A DNA stretch of 14,824 nucleotides from Ruminococcus sp. (GCA_024697705.1 JAILFF010000056.1:1-14824); one strand, 5' to 3'; counted from the stretch's first letter, positions 6,827-13,601 are shown. The notes: generated by a model not told the origin, from the letters alone. Numbers and translations: made by a program.

Positions 6827-6855
6827 ATCATACCATAACCGCCTGGGTTTGTCAA
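6827..6855 (-). promoter_or_regulatory. Sigma-A promoter of the GT2 gene
   Basis: On the minus strand, consensus -35 TTGACA (6855-6850) and -10 TATGAT (6832-6827) are 17 bases apart; start expected near 6820. It faces away from the panB promoter about 80 bases to the right. Confidence 0.88.
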
Positions 6856-6931
6856 TAGCCGCTTTTCATCGTTTTATATCCCGCTTAAAAGGTAAAATAT
6901 CCACCATAAGGTATATTTGTTCATAATTTCG

Positions 6932-6940
6932 TGCTATAAT
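6932..6940 (+). promoter_or_regulatory. Extended -10 promoter of the pan operon
   Basis: TATAAT (6935-6940) is preceded by TG one base further upstream (TGCTATAAT), an extended -10. There is no good -35 at 16-18 bases, which such promoters can tolerate. The expected start near 6947 coincides with the first base of the leader hairpin. Confidence 0.65.
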
Positions 6941-6946
6941 GTATCT

Positions 6947-6976
6947 GTACGGTACCCGAGCGGTCGGGATCGTAAC
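6947..6976 (+). ncRNA. panB leader hairpin with two bulged adenosines (candidate pan RNA motif)
   Basis: The 5' end of the predicted transcript folds into one helix of 12 pairs: 6947-6953 with 6969-6974 and 6976, and CCCGA (6955-6959) with TCGGG (6964-6968), closed by a GCGG loop. One G-U pair occurs (6952-6970). Exactly two bases are unpaired in the stem, both adenosines: A6954 on the 5' side and A6975 on the 3' side. A hairpin with two bulged adenosines in front of panB is how the pan motif, a proposed cis-regulator of pantothenate genes in Firmicutes and some other phyla, is described. Only one hairpin is seen here, while tandem copies are common as I recall. The ligand or mechanism is not established to my knowledge. 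Confidence 0.6.
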
Positions 6977-7000
6977 ACTGATTTTAAGGAGGACAAGTGC

Positions 7001-7840
7001 ATGAAGAATACGGCAGCAACTTTATTGGCGCAGAAGCAAGCGGGTGACAAAATAACGATGCTTACCGCGTATGATTTCACTACGGCGCGTATCGAGGACG
7101 AGTGCGGAGTCAATTCCATTCTCGTGGGCGATTCGCTCGGCATGGTGATGCTGGGGTACGAAAACACTCTGCCCGTTACTATGGAGGATATGATACACCA
7201 CACGGCGGCAGTCTCGCGGGGGGCGCAGAATGCGTTCGTGGTCGCGGATATGCCCTTTATGTCCTATCAGACGAGCGTTTACGACGCGGTGGTGAACGCG
7301 GGAAGGCTCGTCAAGGAGGGCGGCGCTCACGCCGTTAAGCTCGAAGGCGGCGCGGAGGTCTGCGCACAGATCAAGTCTATCGTCGATTCGTCGATACCCG
7401 TTGTGGCTCACCTTGGACTTACGCCGCAGTCGGTGAACGCTTTCGGCGGATTCAAGGTGCAGGGCAAGACCTACGAACGTGCAAAACAGATCGTTGACGA
7501 CGCTATGAAGATTCAGGAGGCAGGCGCCTGCGCCGTCGTGCTCGAATGTGTTCCCGCGAAGCTTGCTGAGATGATCACGGCAAAACTCACTATCCCGACT
7601 ATCGGCATCGGCGCGGGCGCGGGCTGCGACGGTCAGGTGCTCGTTTATCAGGATATGCTGGGGCTTACGACGGGTCACACGCCGAAGTTCGCCAAGAAAT
7701 TCGCGGAGGTCGGTATGCTGATGCGTCAGGGCTTCACGGAGTACATAAACGAGACAAAGGCGGGCAATTTCCCCGCCGAAGAACACACGTTCAAGATAGA
7801 CGACGACATAATCGTAAAAGTCAGAGCCGATCACATATGA
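7001..7840 (+). CDS. panB: 3-methyl-2-oxobutanoate hydroxymethyltransferase (ketopantoate hydroxymethyltransferase)
   Basis: 279 codons; the start is ATG at 7001 behind AAGGAGGAC, although the frame is open further upstream. This cytoplasmic TIM-barrel enzyme adds a hydroxymethyl group from 5,10-methylene-THF to 2-ketoisovalerate, the first step to pantoate. Visible signatures: ITMLTAYDFTTA (18-29), ILVGDSLGMVMLGYENTLPV (40-59), VADMPF (81-86), VKLEGG (112-117), AHLGLTPQSV (136-145) and IPTIGIGAGAGCDGQVLVYQ. By alignment with the E. coli enzyme, Asp44, Asp83 and Glu115 would bind Mg2+, and Glu182 would be the catalytic base. It leads a seven-gene operon; its stop overlaps the next start by four bases (ATGA). 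Confidence 0.96.
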   Translation: MKNTAATLLAQKQAGDKITMLTAYDFTTARIEDECGVNSILVGDSLGMVMLGYENTLPVTMEDMIHHTAAVSRGAQNAFVVADMPFMSYQTSVYDAVVNAGRLVKEGGAHAVKLEGGAEVCAQIKSIVDSSIPVVAHLGLTPQSVNAFGGFKVQGKTYERAKQIVDDAMKIQEAGACAVVLECVPAKLAEMITAKLTIPTIGIGAGAGCDGQVLVYQDMLGLTTGHTPKFAKKFAEVGMLMRQGFTEYINETKAGNFPAEEHTFKIDDDIIVKVRADHI

Positions 7841-8151
7841 ATAAATTCATCGCCGAGGTGTACGTGGAGATAACCCGTGTTACCGATGATTCGGGCTATC
7901 CCGATCTTGTCGAATTCGCGCTGACGGATACAGACGGGCGGCGGCATATCTTTCACGACAAGCTGCCCGTCGTCAGCGCCGAAGACGAGGTAAAGCCGCC
8001 CTGCGCCGGTGCGCTTCGGTGCCACATCATCGGCGAAAAAGAGAACAGCTATCTGATAGATACGTCGTTCCCCGACTATGTGGAAACGGACGGGGAAGAA
8101 TATATTTTCGAGGTCGTAAAAGACCTTGTTATCAAATTGTTCCCGATCTGA
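7837..8151 (+). CDS. Hypothetical protein inside the pan operon (orfA)
   Basis: 104 codons. Its ATG overlaps the panB stop (ATGA, 7837-7840), so translation is likely coupled to panB. There is no signal peptide or membrane segment. The protein is acidic, with alternating short beta-like strands (FIAEVYVEITRV, YPDLVEFALTD, RRHIFHDKLPVV, RCHIIGE, YIFEVVKDLVIKLF), suggesting a small beta-rich cytoplasmic domain. Similar-sized acidic proteins in Firmicutes sometimes travel with toxin-immunity loci, but I cannot assign a family and no toxin is present. Base usage is like that of panB, so it looks resident. A role linked to pantothenate synthesis is possible only by position. Confidence 0.72.
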   Translation: MNKFIAEVYVEITRVTDDSGYPDLVEFALTDTDGRRHIFHDKLPVVSAEDEVKPPCAGALRCHIIGEKENSYLIDTSFPDYVETDGEEYIFEVVKDLVIKLFPI

Positions 8152-8166
8152 CGGAGGATTGTTTTT

Positions 8167-8481
8167 ATGCAAACAATAATTATTGTGCTTGACGCGGGTA
8201 AAATGTCAAACCCCGATCTGGATATTCGCTATACCTTGCCGGAACGCATTGAGGAATATACAAACGGTCAAGTCAAGGATAACGGCTACGATTACATTTC
8301 CGGCACAAAATTGGGATTATGGCTTGAAACAGACAGTTCCGCCGAATTTGCCGATAAAATCATTCGGCTGATAAATACCGAAAGATTTTTGGAAAATGAC
8401 CTATCAAACGCGGCTGAGATCTGTATTTCCGATGAAGAATGTGCGAAAATTGAAAATTGCCGCAGAGTATATCCCAACTAA
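8167..8481 (+). CDS. Hypothetical protein inside the pan operon, AT-richer (orfB)
   Basis: 104 codons; ATG at 8167 behind GGAGG nine bases upstream. It starts MQTIIIVLDAGKMSNPDLDIR, followed by LPERIEEYTNGQVKDNGYDY, then two probable helices (EFADKIIRLINTERFL and SNAAEICISDEECAK). It is predicted soluble, mixed alpha/beta and acidic. No family is recognised with confidence. Codon choice is clearly AT-richer than in panB or panC (ACA, TTT, GAA, ATT frequent), suggesting later arrival. It is separated from orfA by only 15 bases and from panC by 63, so it lies in the same transcript. Like orfA it has exactly 104 codons, but the two sequences do not look related. Confidence 0.75.
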   Translation: MQTIIIVLDAGKMSNPDLDIRYTLPERIEEYTNGQVKDNGYDYISGTKLGLWLETDSSAEFADKIIRLINTERFLENDLSNAAEICISDEECAKIENCRRVYPN

Positions 8482-8544
8482 TTACGAACTCTGTTACAGC
8501 AATACAGACCCGAATCGGGAATCAAATATAAGAGGTAAATAAAA

Positions 8545-9396
8545 ATGAGAATAGTTAAGACAATAGAAGAAGTACGCGCCGCAGTTAAGGCATGGAAAAA
8601 AGAGGGCTTGACCGTCGGTCTCGTGCCGACAATGGGCTATCTGCACGAGGGTCACGCGAGCCTTATCGACGCTTCCGTCAAGGACAATGACAGGACGGTC
8701 GTTTCGGATTTCGTAAACCCGATGCAGTTCGGTCCGACCGAGGATCTGGAGAGCTATCCCCGCGACCTCGACCGCGACGCGGCGCTCGCGGAGGCTCACG
8801 GGGCAGACCTTATCTTCAATCCCGAACCTGCCGAGATGTATCACGAGGGCTTTTCCTCCTTCGTCGATATGACCGTGCTCACGCAGGAGCTTTGCGGACT
8901 CAGCCGCCCTGTGCATTTCCGCGGGGTCTGCACCGTCGTTTCCAAGCTCTTTAACATAGTTACGCCCGACCGCGCCTACTTCGGCAAGAAGGACGCACAG
9001 CAGCTTACGGTAATTCGTCACATGGTTGACGACCTCAATATGCCGCTCGAAATAATCGGCTGCCCCATCGTCCGCGAGGAGGACGGGCTTGCAAAAAGCT
9101 CCCGCAATACCTACCTTAACGCCGACGAGAGAAAGGCAGCGCTTGTGCTTTCGCAGGCGATAAAGCTCGGTTCGGAGCTTGTAAAGAACGGCGAGACCGA
9201 CGCGGCAAAGGTAACGGGCGCTATGAAAGCTCACATCGAAGCCGAGCCGCTTGCAAAGATCGACTACGTTAAGCTCGTTGACGCGGCGACCATGCAGCAG
9301 ATTCCCGTTATCGACCGCCCCGCGCTCTGCGCCATCGCGGTTTATATCGGAAAGACAAGACTTATCGACAACTTCTTCACAGAGGACGTAAAATGA
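8545..9396 (+). CDS. panC: Pantothenate synthetase (pantoate-beta-alanine ligase)
   Basis: 283 codons; ATG at 8545 with AGAGGT upstream. It condenses pantoate and beta-alanine with ATP, via pantoyl-adenylate, in the cytoplasm. The nucleotidyltransferase signature is VPTMGYLHEGHASLI (27-41) with His34 and His37 in the HxGH position. FVNPMQFGP (56-64), RPVHFRGVCTVVSKLFNIV (121-139), YFGKKDAQQL (145-154) and AKSSRNTYL (183-191, the KMSKS-like loop) are all in place. Two differences from the usual sequence stand out: Asp55 where Ile is typical (VVSDFVNP) and Met60 where Thr is typical (NPTQF). Length is normal and the gene looks intact. Its stop overlaps the next start (ATGA, 9393-9396). Confidence 0.95.
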   Translation: MRIVKTIEEVRAAVKAWKKEGLTVGLVPTMGYLHEGHASLIDASVKDNDRTVVSDFVNPMQFGPTEDLESYPRDLDRDAALAEAHGADLIFNPEPAEMYHEGFSSFVDMTVLTQELCGLSRPVHFRGVCTVVSKLFNIVTPDRAYFGKKDAQQLTVIRHMVDDLNMPLEIIGCPIVREEDGLAKSSRNTYLNADERKAALVLSQAIKLGSELVKNGETDAAKVTGAMKAHIEAEPLAKIDYVKLVDAATMQQIPVIDRPALCAIAVYIGKTRLIDNFFTEDVK

Positions 9397-9629
9397 AGCG
9401 CTCCGACAAAATAACAGCGAACGCGGCTTTGATGACTACTGCCGCTCTGATTTACTTATCGAACAAGGTTGCGGCGCAGTTCGCCGACGAGAAAGAAGCG
9501 AAGCGTTATCTGCTAAGGCAGTCGGTGCTTTCGGCGGGAGTGTCGGCAGGAACGGCGCTGATGCTCCGTGCGGTGGTCAAGGGAATGAAAAGTAAGCTGC
9601 GCGGCGGCAGCGAAAGGGGAGCAAAATGA
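9393..9629 (+). CDS. Small two-helix membrane protein between panC and panD (orfC)
   Basis: 78 codons. It overlaps panC by four bases at its start and panD by four bases at its end, so it is translationally locked into the operon. Two hydrophobic segments lie at about 8-28 (ending ALIYLSNKVAA) and 44-63 (SVLSAGVSAGTALMLRAVV). They are joined by a charged loop (FADEKEAKRYLLRQ), and the tail is basic (KGMKSKLRGGSERGAK), which would place both ends in the cytoplasm. No family is recognised. It is too small to be a known pantothenate carrier. By position it could be a membrane tether or accessory for the neighbouring enzymes, but this is inference only. Confidence 0.75.
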   Translation: MKRSDKITANAALMTTAALIYLSNKVAAQFADEKEAKRYLLRQSVLSAGVSAGTALMLRAVVKGMKSKLRGGSERGAK

Positions 9630-10027
9630 CTATTTCGGTACTGAAAAGCAAGATTCACCGCGCTACGATCACGCAGGCGGAGCTTAACTACGTCGGCAGC
9701 GTGACTATCGACGAAGCGCTTATGGAAGCCGCGGGGCTTTACGAATACGAGCACGTACACATCGTGAACGTCAACAGCGGCTCGCGCATAGAGACCTACG
9801 TTATCGCGGGCGAAAGGGGCAGCGGCGTGATCTGCTTAAACGGCGCGGCGGCGCGTTCGGGGCAGAAGGGCGACCTTGTTATAATCATGTCCTACGCGGG
9901 AATGACCCCCGACGAGATAAAGGAAAATCCCCCGCGTGTGGTATTCGTTGACGGCGAAAACAAAGCGACCCGCATCACCCGCTACGAAAAACACGGTGAG
10001 CTGAAAGACATGGAGGACGCTCAATGA
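9626..10027 (+). CDS. panD: Aspartate 1-decarboxylase proenzyme
   Basis: 133 codons; ATG at 9626 overlaps the previous stop, with AAAGGGGAG just upstream. It makes beta-alanine from aspartate, the second substrate of PanC. It is made as a proenzyme and cleaves itself between Gly24 and Ser25 in NYVGSVTID, leaving an N-terminal pyruvoyl group on the alpha chain. Other expected landmarks are KSKIHRATIT (7-16, with Lys9), Tyr22, the region SGSRIETYVIAGERGSG (50-66) with Arg53 and Tyr57, and CLNGAAAR (69-76) with Asn71. The C-terminal extension is slightly longer than in E. coli and charged. Intact; the stop overlaps the coaX start (ATGA). Confidence 0.95.
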   Translation: MTISVLKSKIHRATITQAELNYVGSVTIDEALMEAAGLYEYEHVHIVNVNSGSRIETYVIAGERGSGVICLNGAAARSGQKGDLVIIMSYAGMTPDEIKENPPRVVFVDGENKATRITRYEKHGELKDMEDAQ

Positions 10028-10794
10028 TACTCGCAGCAGATATCGGAAATTCAAATATAGTGATAGGCTGCTTCGACAACAATGACATCATGTTTGTCGA
10101 AAGGCTCTCGACAAATCACCGCTCGACGGCTATGGAATACGCGGTGATGATAAAGACCATTCTCGAACTGCACGACCTAAACGGCGAGCGCATCGACGGC
10201 GGGATAATCTCGTCCGTCGTGCCGCCGCTGACGAACACGCTCAAAATGGCTATGGAGCGGCTGGGCTGCGGGGAGATACTGGCGGTAGGTCCCGGGATAA
10301 AGACGGGGCTTCGGATAATGCTCGACAATCCCGCGCAGTTAGGCAGCGACAGGGTAGCCGACGCGGTGGGTGCGATAGACCTCTACCCCGCGCCGCTGAT
10401 ACTTATCGACATGGGCACGGCTACGACGGTATCGGTCATCGACGGCGAGAAGAATTTTCTGGGCGGCATGATAATCCCGGGACTCAGGGTGTCGCTCGAA
10501 TCGCTGGCAAGCCGCACTTCTCAGCTGCCGACGATAAGCCTTACGCCCGCGAAGAAGACGATCGGCACGAACACGGTAGACTGCATGAAAAGCGGCATAA
10601 TAAACGGCACGGCTTCGATGCTTGACGGTGTGACGGAGCGCATCGAGGAAGAGCTCGGCGAGAAGTGTACGATCGTTGCGACAGGCGGTCTTGCGGGGAT
10701 AGTGGTGCCATTCTGCAAGCGGGAGATAATCCTTGACGAAACGCTGCTGCTGAAAGGCTTGCGTATCATTTACGCGAAGAATAAGCATCAATAA
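10024..10794 (+). CDS. coaX: Type III pantothenate kinase
   Basis: 256 codons; ATG at 10024 inside the panD stop. It phosphorylates pantothenate to 4'-phosphopantothenate, the committed step of CoA synthesis. This ASKHA-fold type is not feedback-inhibited by CoA and needs a monovalent cation. Signatures: ADIGNSNIVIG (5-15, phosphate loop), SSVVPPLT (63-70), VGPGIKTGL (88-96), NPAQLGSDRVADAVGA (102-117) with Asp109 as the probable catalytic base, LIDMGTATTVSVID (127-140) and GGMIIPGL. Its place at the end of the pan operon ties vitamin synthesis directly to CoA entry. A strong terminator follows 30 bases after the stop. Confidence 0.95.
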   Translation: MILAADIGNSNIVIGCFDNNDIMFVERLSTNHRSTAMEYAVMIKTILELHDLNGERIDGGIISSVVPPLTNTLKMAMERLGCGEILAVGPGIKTGLRIMLDNPAQLGSDRVADAVGAIDLYPAPLILIDMGTATTVSVIDGEKNFLGGMIIPGLRVSLESLASRTSQLPTISLTPAKKTIGTNTVDCMKSGIINGTASMLDGVTERIEEELGEKCTIVATGGLAGIVVPFCKREIILDETLLLKGLRIIYAKNKHQ

Positions 10795-10824
10795 GCAGAT
10801 CAATAAAAGTGGCTGTTGGCATGA

Positions 10825-10861
10825 CTGCGGCATCGACTGCGCTCATGCCGCAGCCTTTTTT
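10825..10861 (+). terminator. Rho-independent terminator of the pan operon
   Basis: CTGCGGCAT (10825-10833) pairs perfectly with ATGCCGCAG (10845-10853) around an 11-base loop, followed by CC and six Ts (10856-10861), then GTTTT. Confidence 0.88.
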
Positions 10862-10947
10862 GTTTTCCGAAAAAACATATATTATGCGGCGGTTTCTGTG
10901 GTCTTGCAAAAATTTCTTGAAAGTTTTGTGAAAATGCTTTTTTCTAA

Positions 10948-10985
10948 CCTTAATTTAAGTTTGACAGTCTATACTTACATTAAGG
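10948..10985 (+). promoter_or_regulatory. Possible promoter/operator region upstream of the envelope operon
   Basis: The 228-base gap between coaX and the next gene holds the terminator and this AT-rich stretch. CCTTAAT (10948-10954) and ATTAAGG (10979-10985) form a perfect inverted repeat 24 bases apart. Between them lie TTGACA (10961-10966) and TATACT (10970-10975). These two are too close together to form one promoter, and neither has a good partner at normal spacing. The three-gene operon must start near here, but I cannot fix the start. Confidence 0.35.
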
Positions 10986-11022
10986 AAAGAAAAAGGCTCT
11001 TTTATTACAGGAGGCGATCCGC

Positions 11023-12060
11023 ATGACAACGACTTTCAAAAAAATTGCACTTATCCCCGCATACGAACCGGACGGCGAACTGCTCGTGACGGTCGGTCAG
11101 CTTTACGAAAACGGCTTTCATGTCGTGATAGTCAACGACGGCAGCAGCGAGGAGCGCGAACCGCTGTTCAGAACGCTCAGAAGCATGGCGGATATCATCT
11201 GCCACGAGGTCAACATGGGCAAGGGCGAGGCGCTCAAAACAGGCATGAACTTTATCCGCGAATACTTCCCCGCGCCCTACGTCGTCGTGACCGCCGACGC
11301 CGACGGTCAGCACATAACGGAGGATATTATCCGCGTGAGCGAAACGGCGGAACGCTTCCCTAACGCGCTCGTTCTCGGCAGCAGACGCTTCGGCAAGGGC
11401 GTTCCGCTCCGCAGCAGGTTCGGCAATGCCGTGACAAGAGCCGTCTACCGCGTCACATCGGGACAAAATGTCTGCGACACGCAGACGGGTCTTCGTGCGT
11501 TCAGCGACAGACTTATCTCCGAAATGCTTTCTGTTTCGGGCAGCCGCTACGAATACGAAATGAACGTCCTTATGGAAATGCCCCGCCGCGATATACAGAT
11601 AAAGGAAGAGATCATACAGACCGTCTACCTCGACGGCAATTCCTCCTCACATTTTGATACATTTCGTGATTCGTGCCTCATTTACAAGGAGATACTGAAA
11701 TACTCGGTGTCATCGCTTGTGAGCTTCTTTGCCGATTACGGGCTGTTCTGCCTGCTTTCGCTTGTCACGGGGCTGACGGTGTTCCCGAATATCGCGGCAA
11801 GGCTTTTCAGCAGCGTGCTTAATTACAATCTTAACCGAAAGTTTGTTTTTGATTCCGACAGCAGCGTAAAGACTTCGGCTGTAAGATACTTCGCGCTTGC
11901 CGCCGTAATACTGGCGCTCAATACGCTGATACTGAAAATGCTGACCGTCATCGGGGTGAATACCTACGCGGGCAAGCTTCTCACCGAGACCGTGCTGTTT
12001 TTGCTGAGCTACGTTATACAGCACCGCTTCGTTTTCGGGAAGGAGCGTGCGTCGGCATGA
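11023..12060 (+). CDS. Polyprenyl-phosphate glycosyltransferase fused to a GtrA-type flippase domain
   Basis: 345 codons; ATG at 11023 behind GGAGG. Residues 5-215 form a GT2 domain of the DPM1/GtrB type: IALIPAYEPDGEL (8-20), VIVNDGSS (35-42), DADGQH (92-97, metal site), the typical VCDTQTGLRAF (150-160) and RYEYEMNVL (175-183). Residues about 226-340 form a GtrA domain with four membrane helices and its signatures RLFSSVLNYNLNRKFVF (260-276) and LLSYVIQHRFVFGK (327-340). GtrB enzymes load a sugar onto undecaprenyl phosphate on the inner face, and GtrA is thought to flip it outward. The fusion joins both steps in one chain. A GT-C enzyme that would use the flipped sugar is not in the window. 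The stop overlaps the next start (ATGA, 12057-12060). Confidence 0.9.
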   Translation: MTTTFKKIALIPAYEPDGELLVTVGQLYENGFHVVIVNDGSSEEREPLFRTLRSMADIICHEVNMGKGEALKTGMNFIREYFPAPYVVVTADADGQHITEDIIRVSETAERFPNALVLGSRRFGKGVPLRSRFGNAVTRAVYRVTSGQNVCDTQTGLRAFSDRLISEMLSVSGSRYEYEMNVLMEMPRRDIQIKEEIIQTVYLDGNSSSHFDTFRDSCLIYKEILKYSVSSLVSFFADYGLFCLLSLVTGLTVFPNIAARLFSSVLNYNLNRKFVFDSDSSVKTSAVRYFALAAVILALNTLILKMLTVIGVNTYAGKLLTETVLFLLSYVIQHRFVFGKERASA

Positions 12061-13100
12061 GGAAATACGCATGGGCGGTAAGCTTCGGGCTGGCGCTGAC
12101 GGCGTTCACGGCGTATATCTCACTTGATACATTTGTCCTAAGCAGTGCCTATCAGACCGATACTTCGCAGACAAACACCTCGATGTTTGAGACACTGAAA
12201 GAAAGCACGGCGGAGAGCAAAGCCGATACGGATACCTCCGAAGCCGAAAAGCCGCAGAAATCGGGCAGACAGCATAAGCACGGCAGTGAGACAGCAGATA
12301 ATGATACTCCGTCGGAAAGTACCGAAAAGCAGACGGTCATTCCCGAAACGACGGTGCAGGACAGTGATAATTATGATAATGATTATGATTACGATTATAA
12401 GGACGAAAATATCGGCATAAAAATGACGGAATACTATTGGAACAACACCAAAATATACGCTGCGGACGTTCGGCTGACCTCCGCGGAGTACCTCAAAACG
12501 GCGTTTGCGAACGACACCTACGGAAAGAACGTCACGGCGAAAACGTCGGAGACAGCGGAGGCAAACAACGCGGTGCTCGCGGTGAACGGCGATTTCTACG
12601 GCGCGAGAGAAAGCGGCTATGTTATCCGAAACGGCATAGTATACCGCGATACCCCGAGCGCCGACGATCTGCTGTGCATCTACGCCGACGGCACGATGAA
12701 GGTAGTGAATCAGTACGATTATTCCGCCGACGAGCTTGTCGATCGGGGCGTATGGCAGGCGTTCGCCTTCGGTCCCGGGCTGGTGCGGGACGGCATCATA
12801 ACCGTCTCGGAGAGCGACGAGGTCGGCAGGGCGATGGCGAGCAATCCGCGCACAGCTATCGGACAAATTTCCGAAAATCATTATCTCTTCGTCGTATCGG
12901 ACGGCAGGACTTCCGAGAGCGAGGGGCTGTCTTTGTACGAGCTTGCGGAGTTCATGAAGTCGCTTGGCGCGGAAACGGCGTACAATCTCGACGGCGGCGG
13001 TTCATCGACCATGTATTTTAACGGCGTGGTGATAAACAATCCCACATCGAACGGCAGGATAAAGGAAAGAGGGGTGAGCGATATTGTATACATCGGATAA
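12057..13100 (+). CDS. Membrane-anchored phosphodiester glycosidase (NAGPA family)
   Basis: 347 codons, starting inside the previous stop. Residues 5-30 are one hydrophobic anchor (or uncleaved signal). Residues 31-118 are a low-complexity Ser/Thr/Asp/Glu linker ending in an Asp/Asn/Tyr stretch (YDNDYDYDYKDEN). Residues 125-347 are the NAGPA (PF09992-type) domain, with VLAVNGDFY (173-181), FGPGLVRDG (238-246), NPRTAIG (263-269), VSDGR (280-284) and NLDGGGSSTMYFNG (310-323). The last carries the Asp and Gly residues characteristic of the family. Relatives cleave a sugar from a sugar-1-phosphate diester, including uncovering of GlcNAc-phosphate linkages in the animal enzyme; bacterial ones act on envelope glycopolymers. 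Acting outside the cell on a product linked to the upstream GtrB-GtrA protein is a reasonable inference. Confidence 0.9.
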   Translation: MRKYAWAVSFGLALTAFTAYISLDTFVLSSAYQTDTSQTNTSMFETLKESTAESKADTDTSEAEKPQKSGRQHKHGSETADNDTPSESTEKQTVIPETTVQDSDNYDNDYDYDYKDENIGIKMTEYYWNNTKIYAADVRLTSAEYLKTAFANDTYGKNVTAKTSETAEANNAVLAVNGDFYGARESGYVIRNGIVYRDTPSADDLLCIYADGTMKVVNQYDYSADELVDRGVWQAFAFGPGLVRDGIITVSESDEVGRAMASNPRTAIGQISENHYLFVVSDGRTSESEGLSLYELAEFMKSLGAETAYNLDGGGSSTMYFNGVVINNPTSNGRIKERGVSDIVYIG

Positions 13101-13524
13101 AAAAGCCCTGAAAAACTGCATCGGGCACATCTGCGCAGCGGCGTTTTTGGCGTTCTTCGGCGCGGTGTACGAGCGGTTCAGCCACGAGGTGTATTCGTAC
13201 TATATGATCTATGCCTTCGCTATACCGCTTTTCTTCGGCGCGCTGCCCTACGGTATCGCCGCGCTTAAGGACGTCACACCGCGCCGCGTGACGATTAATC
13301 TGTGGAATTCGGGTGTAGCGGCGTTTTCGGTCGGAAGTCTTTTCAAGGGAGTACTCGATATCTACGGCACAACCAACCGTCTGATAACAGTTTACCCGAC
13401 AGTCGGGATAATTCTGATATCGACAGCGGCGGGGGCAAAGATCGTGCGGTCGTTTGATCGCCGCAAAAAGACAGTAAAGGTAACGAGCTGTTATTACCCG
13501 ATAAAACGTAAGTTATCGGAATAA
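13084..13524 (+). CDS. Four-helix membrane protein, TTG start
   Basis: 146 codons, family not recognised. The start is assigned to TTG at 13084. An in-frame stop (TGA, 13075-13077) lies just upstream, an AGAGGGG site lies nine bases before the TTG, and the next in-frame ATG (residue 41) would remove the first helix. It overlaps the previous gene by 17 bases, so coupling is likely. Hydrophobic segments are at about 12-32, 39-61, 70-94 and 101-118, with a basic C-terminal tail (KIVRSFDRRKKTVK and PIKRKLSE). As third gene of an envelope operon it may assist glycan handling, but no motif shows a function. A strong terminator follows. Confidence 0.72.
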   Translation: MYTSDKKALKNCIGHICAAAFLAFFGAVYERFSHEVYSYYMIYAFAIPLFFGALPYGIAALKDVTPRRVTINLWNSGVAAFSVGSLFKGVLDIYGTTNRLITVYPTVGIILISTAAGAKIVRSFDRRKKTVKVTSCYYPIKRKLSE

Positions 13525-13562
13525 GCATGAACACGAAGATATTATTCCTCCATTTATATATG

Positions 13563-13601
13563 GGCGCTTGCATGAACTGATTTCATGCAAAGCGCCTTTT
13601 T
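13563..13601 (+). terminator. Rho-independent terminator of the envelope operon
   Basis: GGCGCTT (13563-13569) plus GCATGAA (13570-13576) pair with TTCATGC (13582-13588) plus AAGCGCC (13590-13596). There is one bulged A (13589) and a five-base loop, and five Ts follow (13597-13601). Confidence 0.92.

Noticed and set aside
7022..7834. Minus-strand open frame opposite panB, and similar frames opposite panC, coaX and the NAGPA gene
   Set aside because: Shadows of high-GC codons in conserved genes; no ribosome sites or motifs.
10961..10989. TTGACA at 10961 as a sigma-A -35 box
   Set aside because: The hexamers 16-18 bases downstream (GGAAAG and neighbours) are not plausible -10 boxes, and TATACT is only three bases away.
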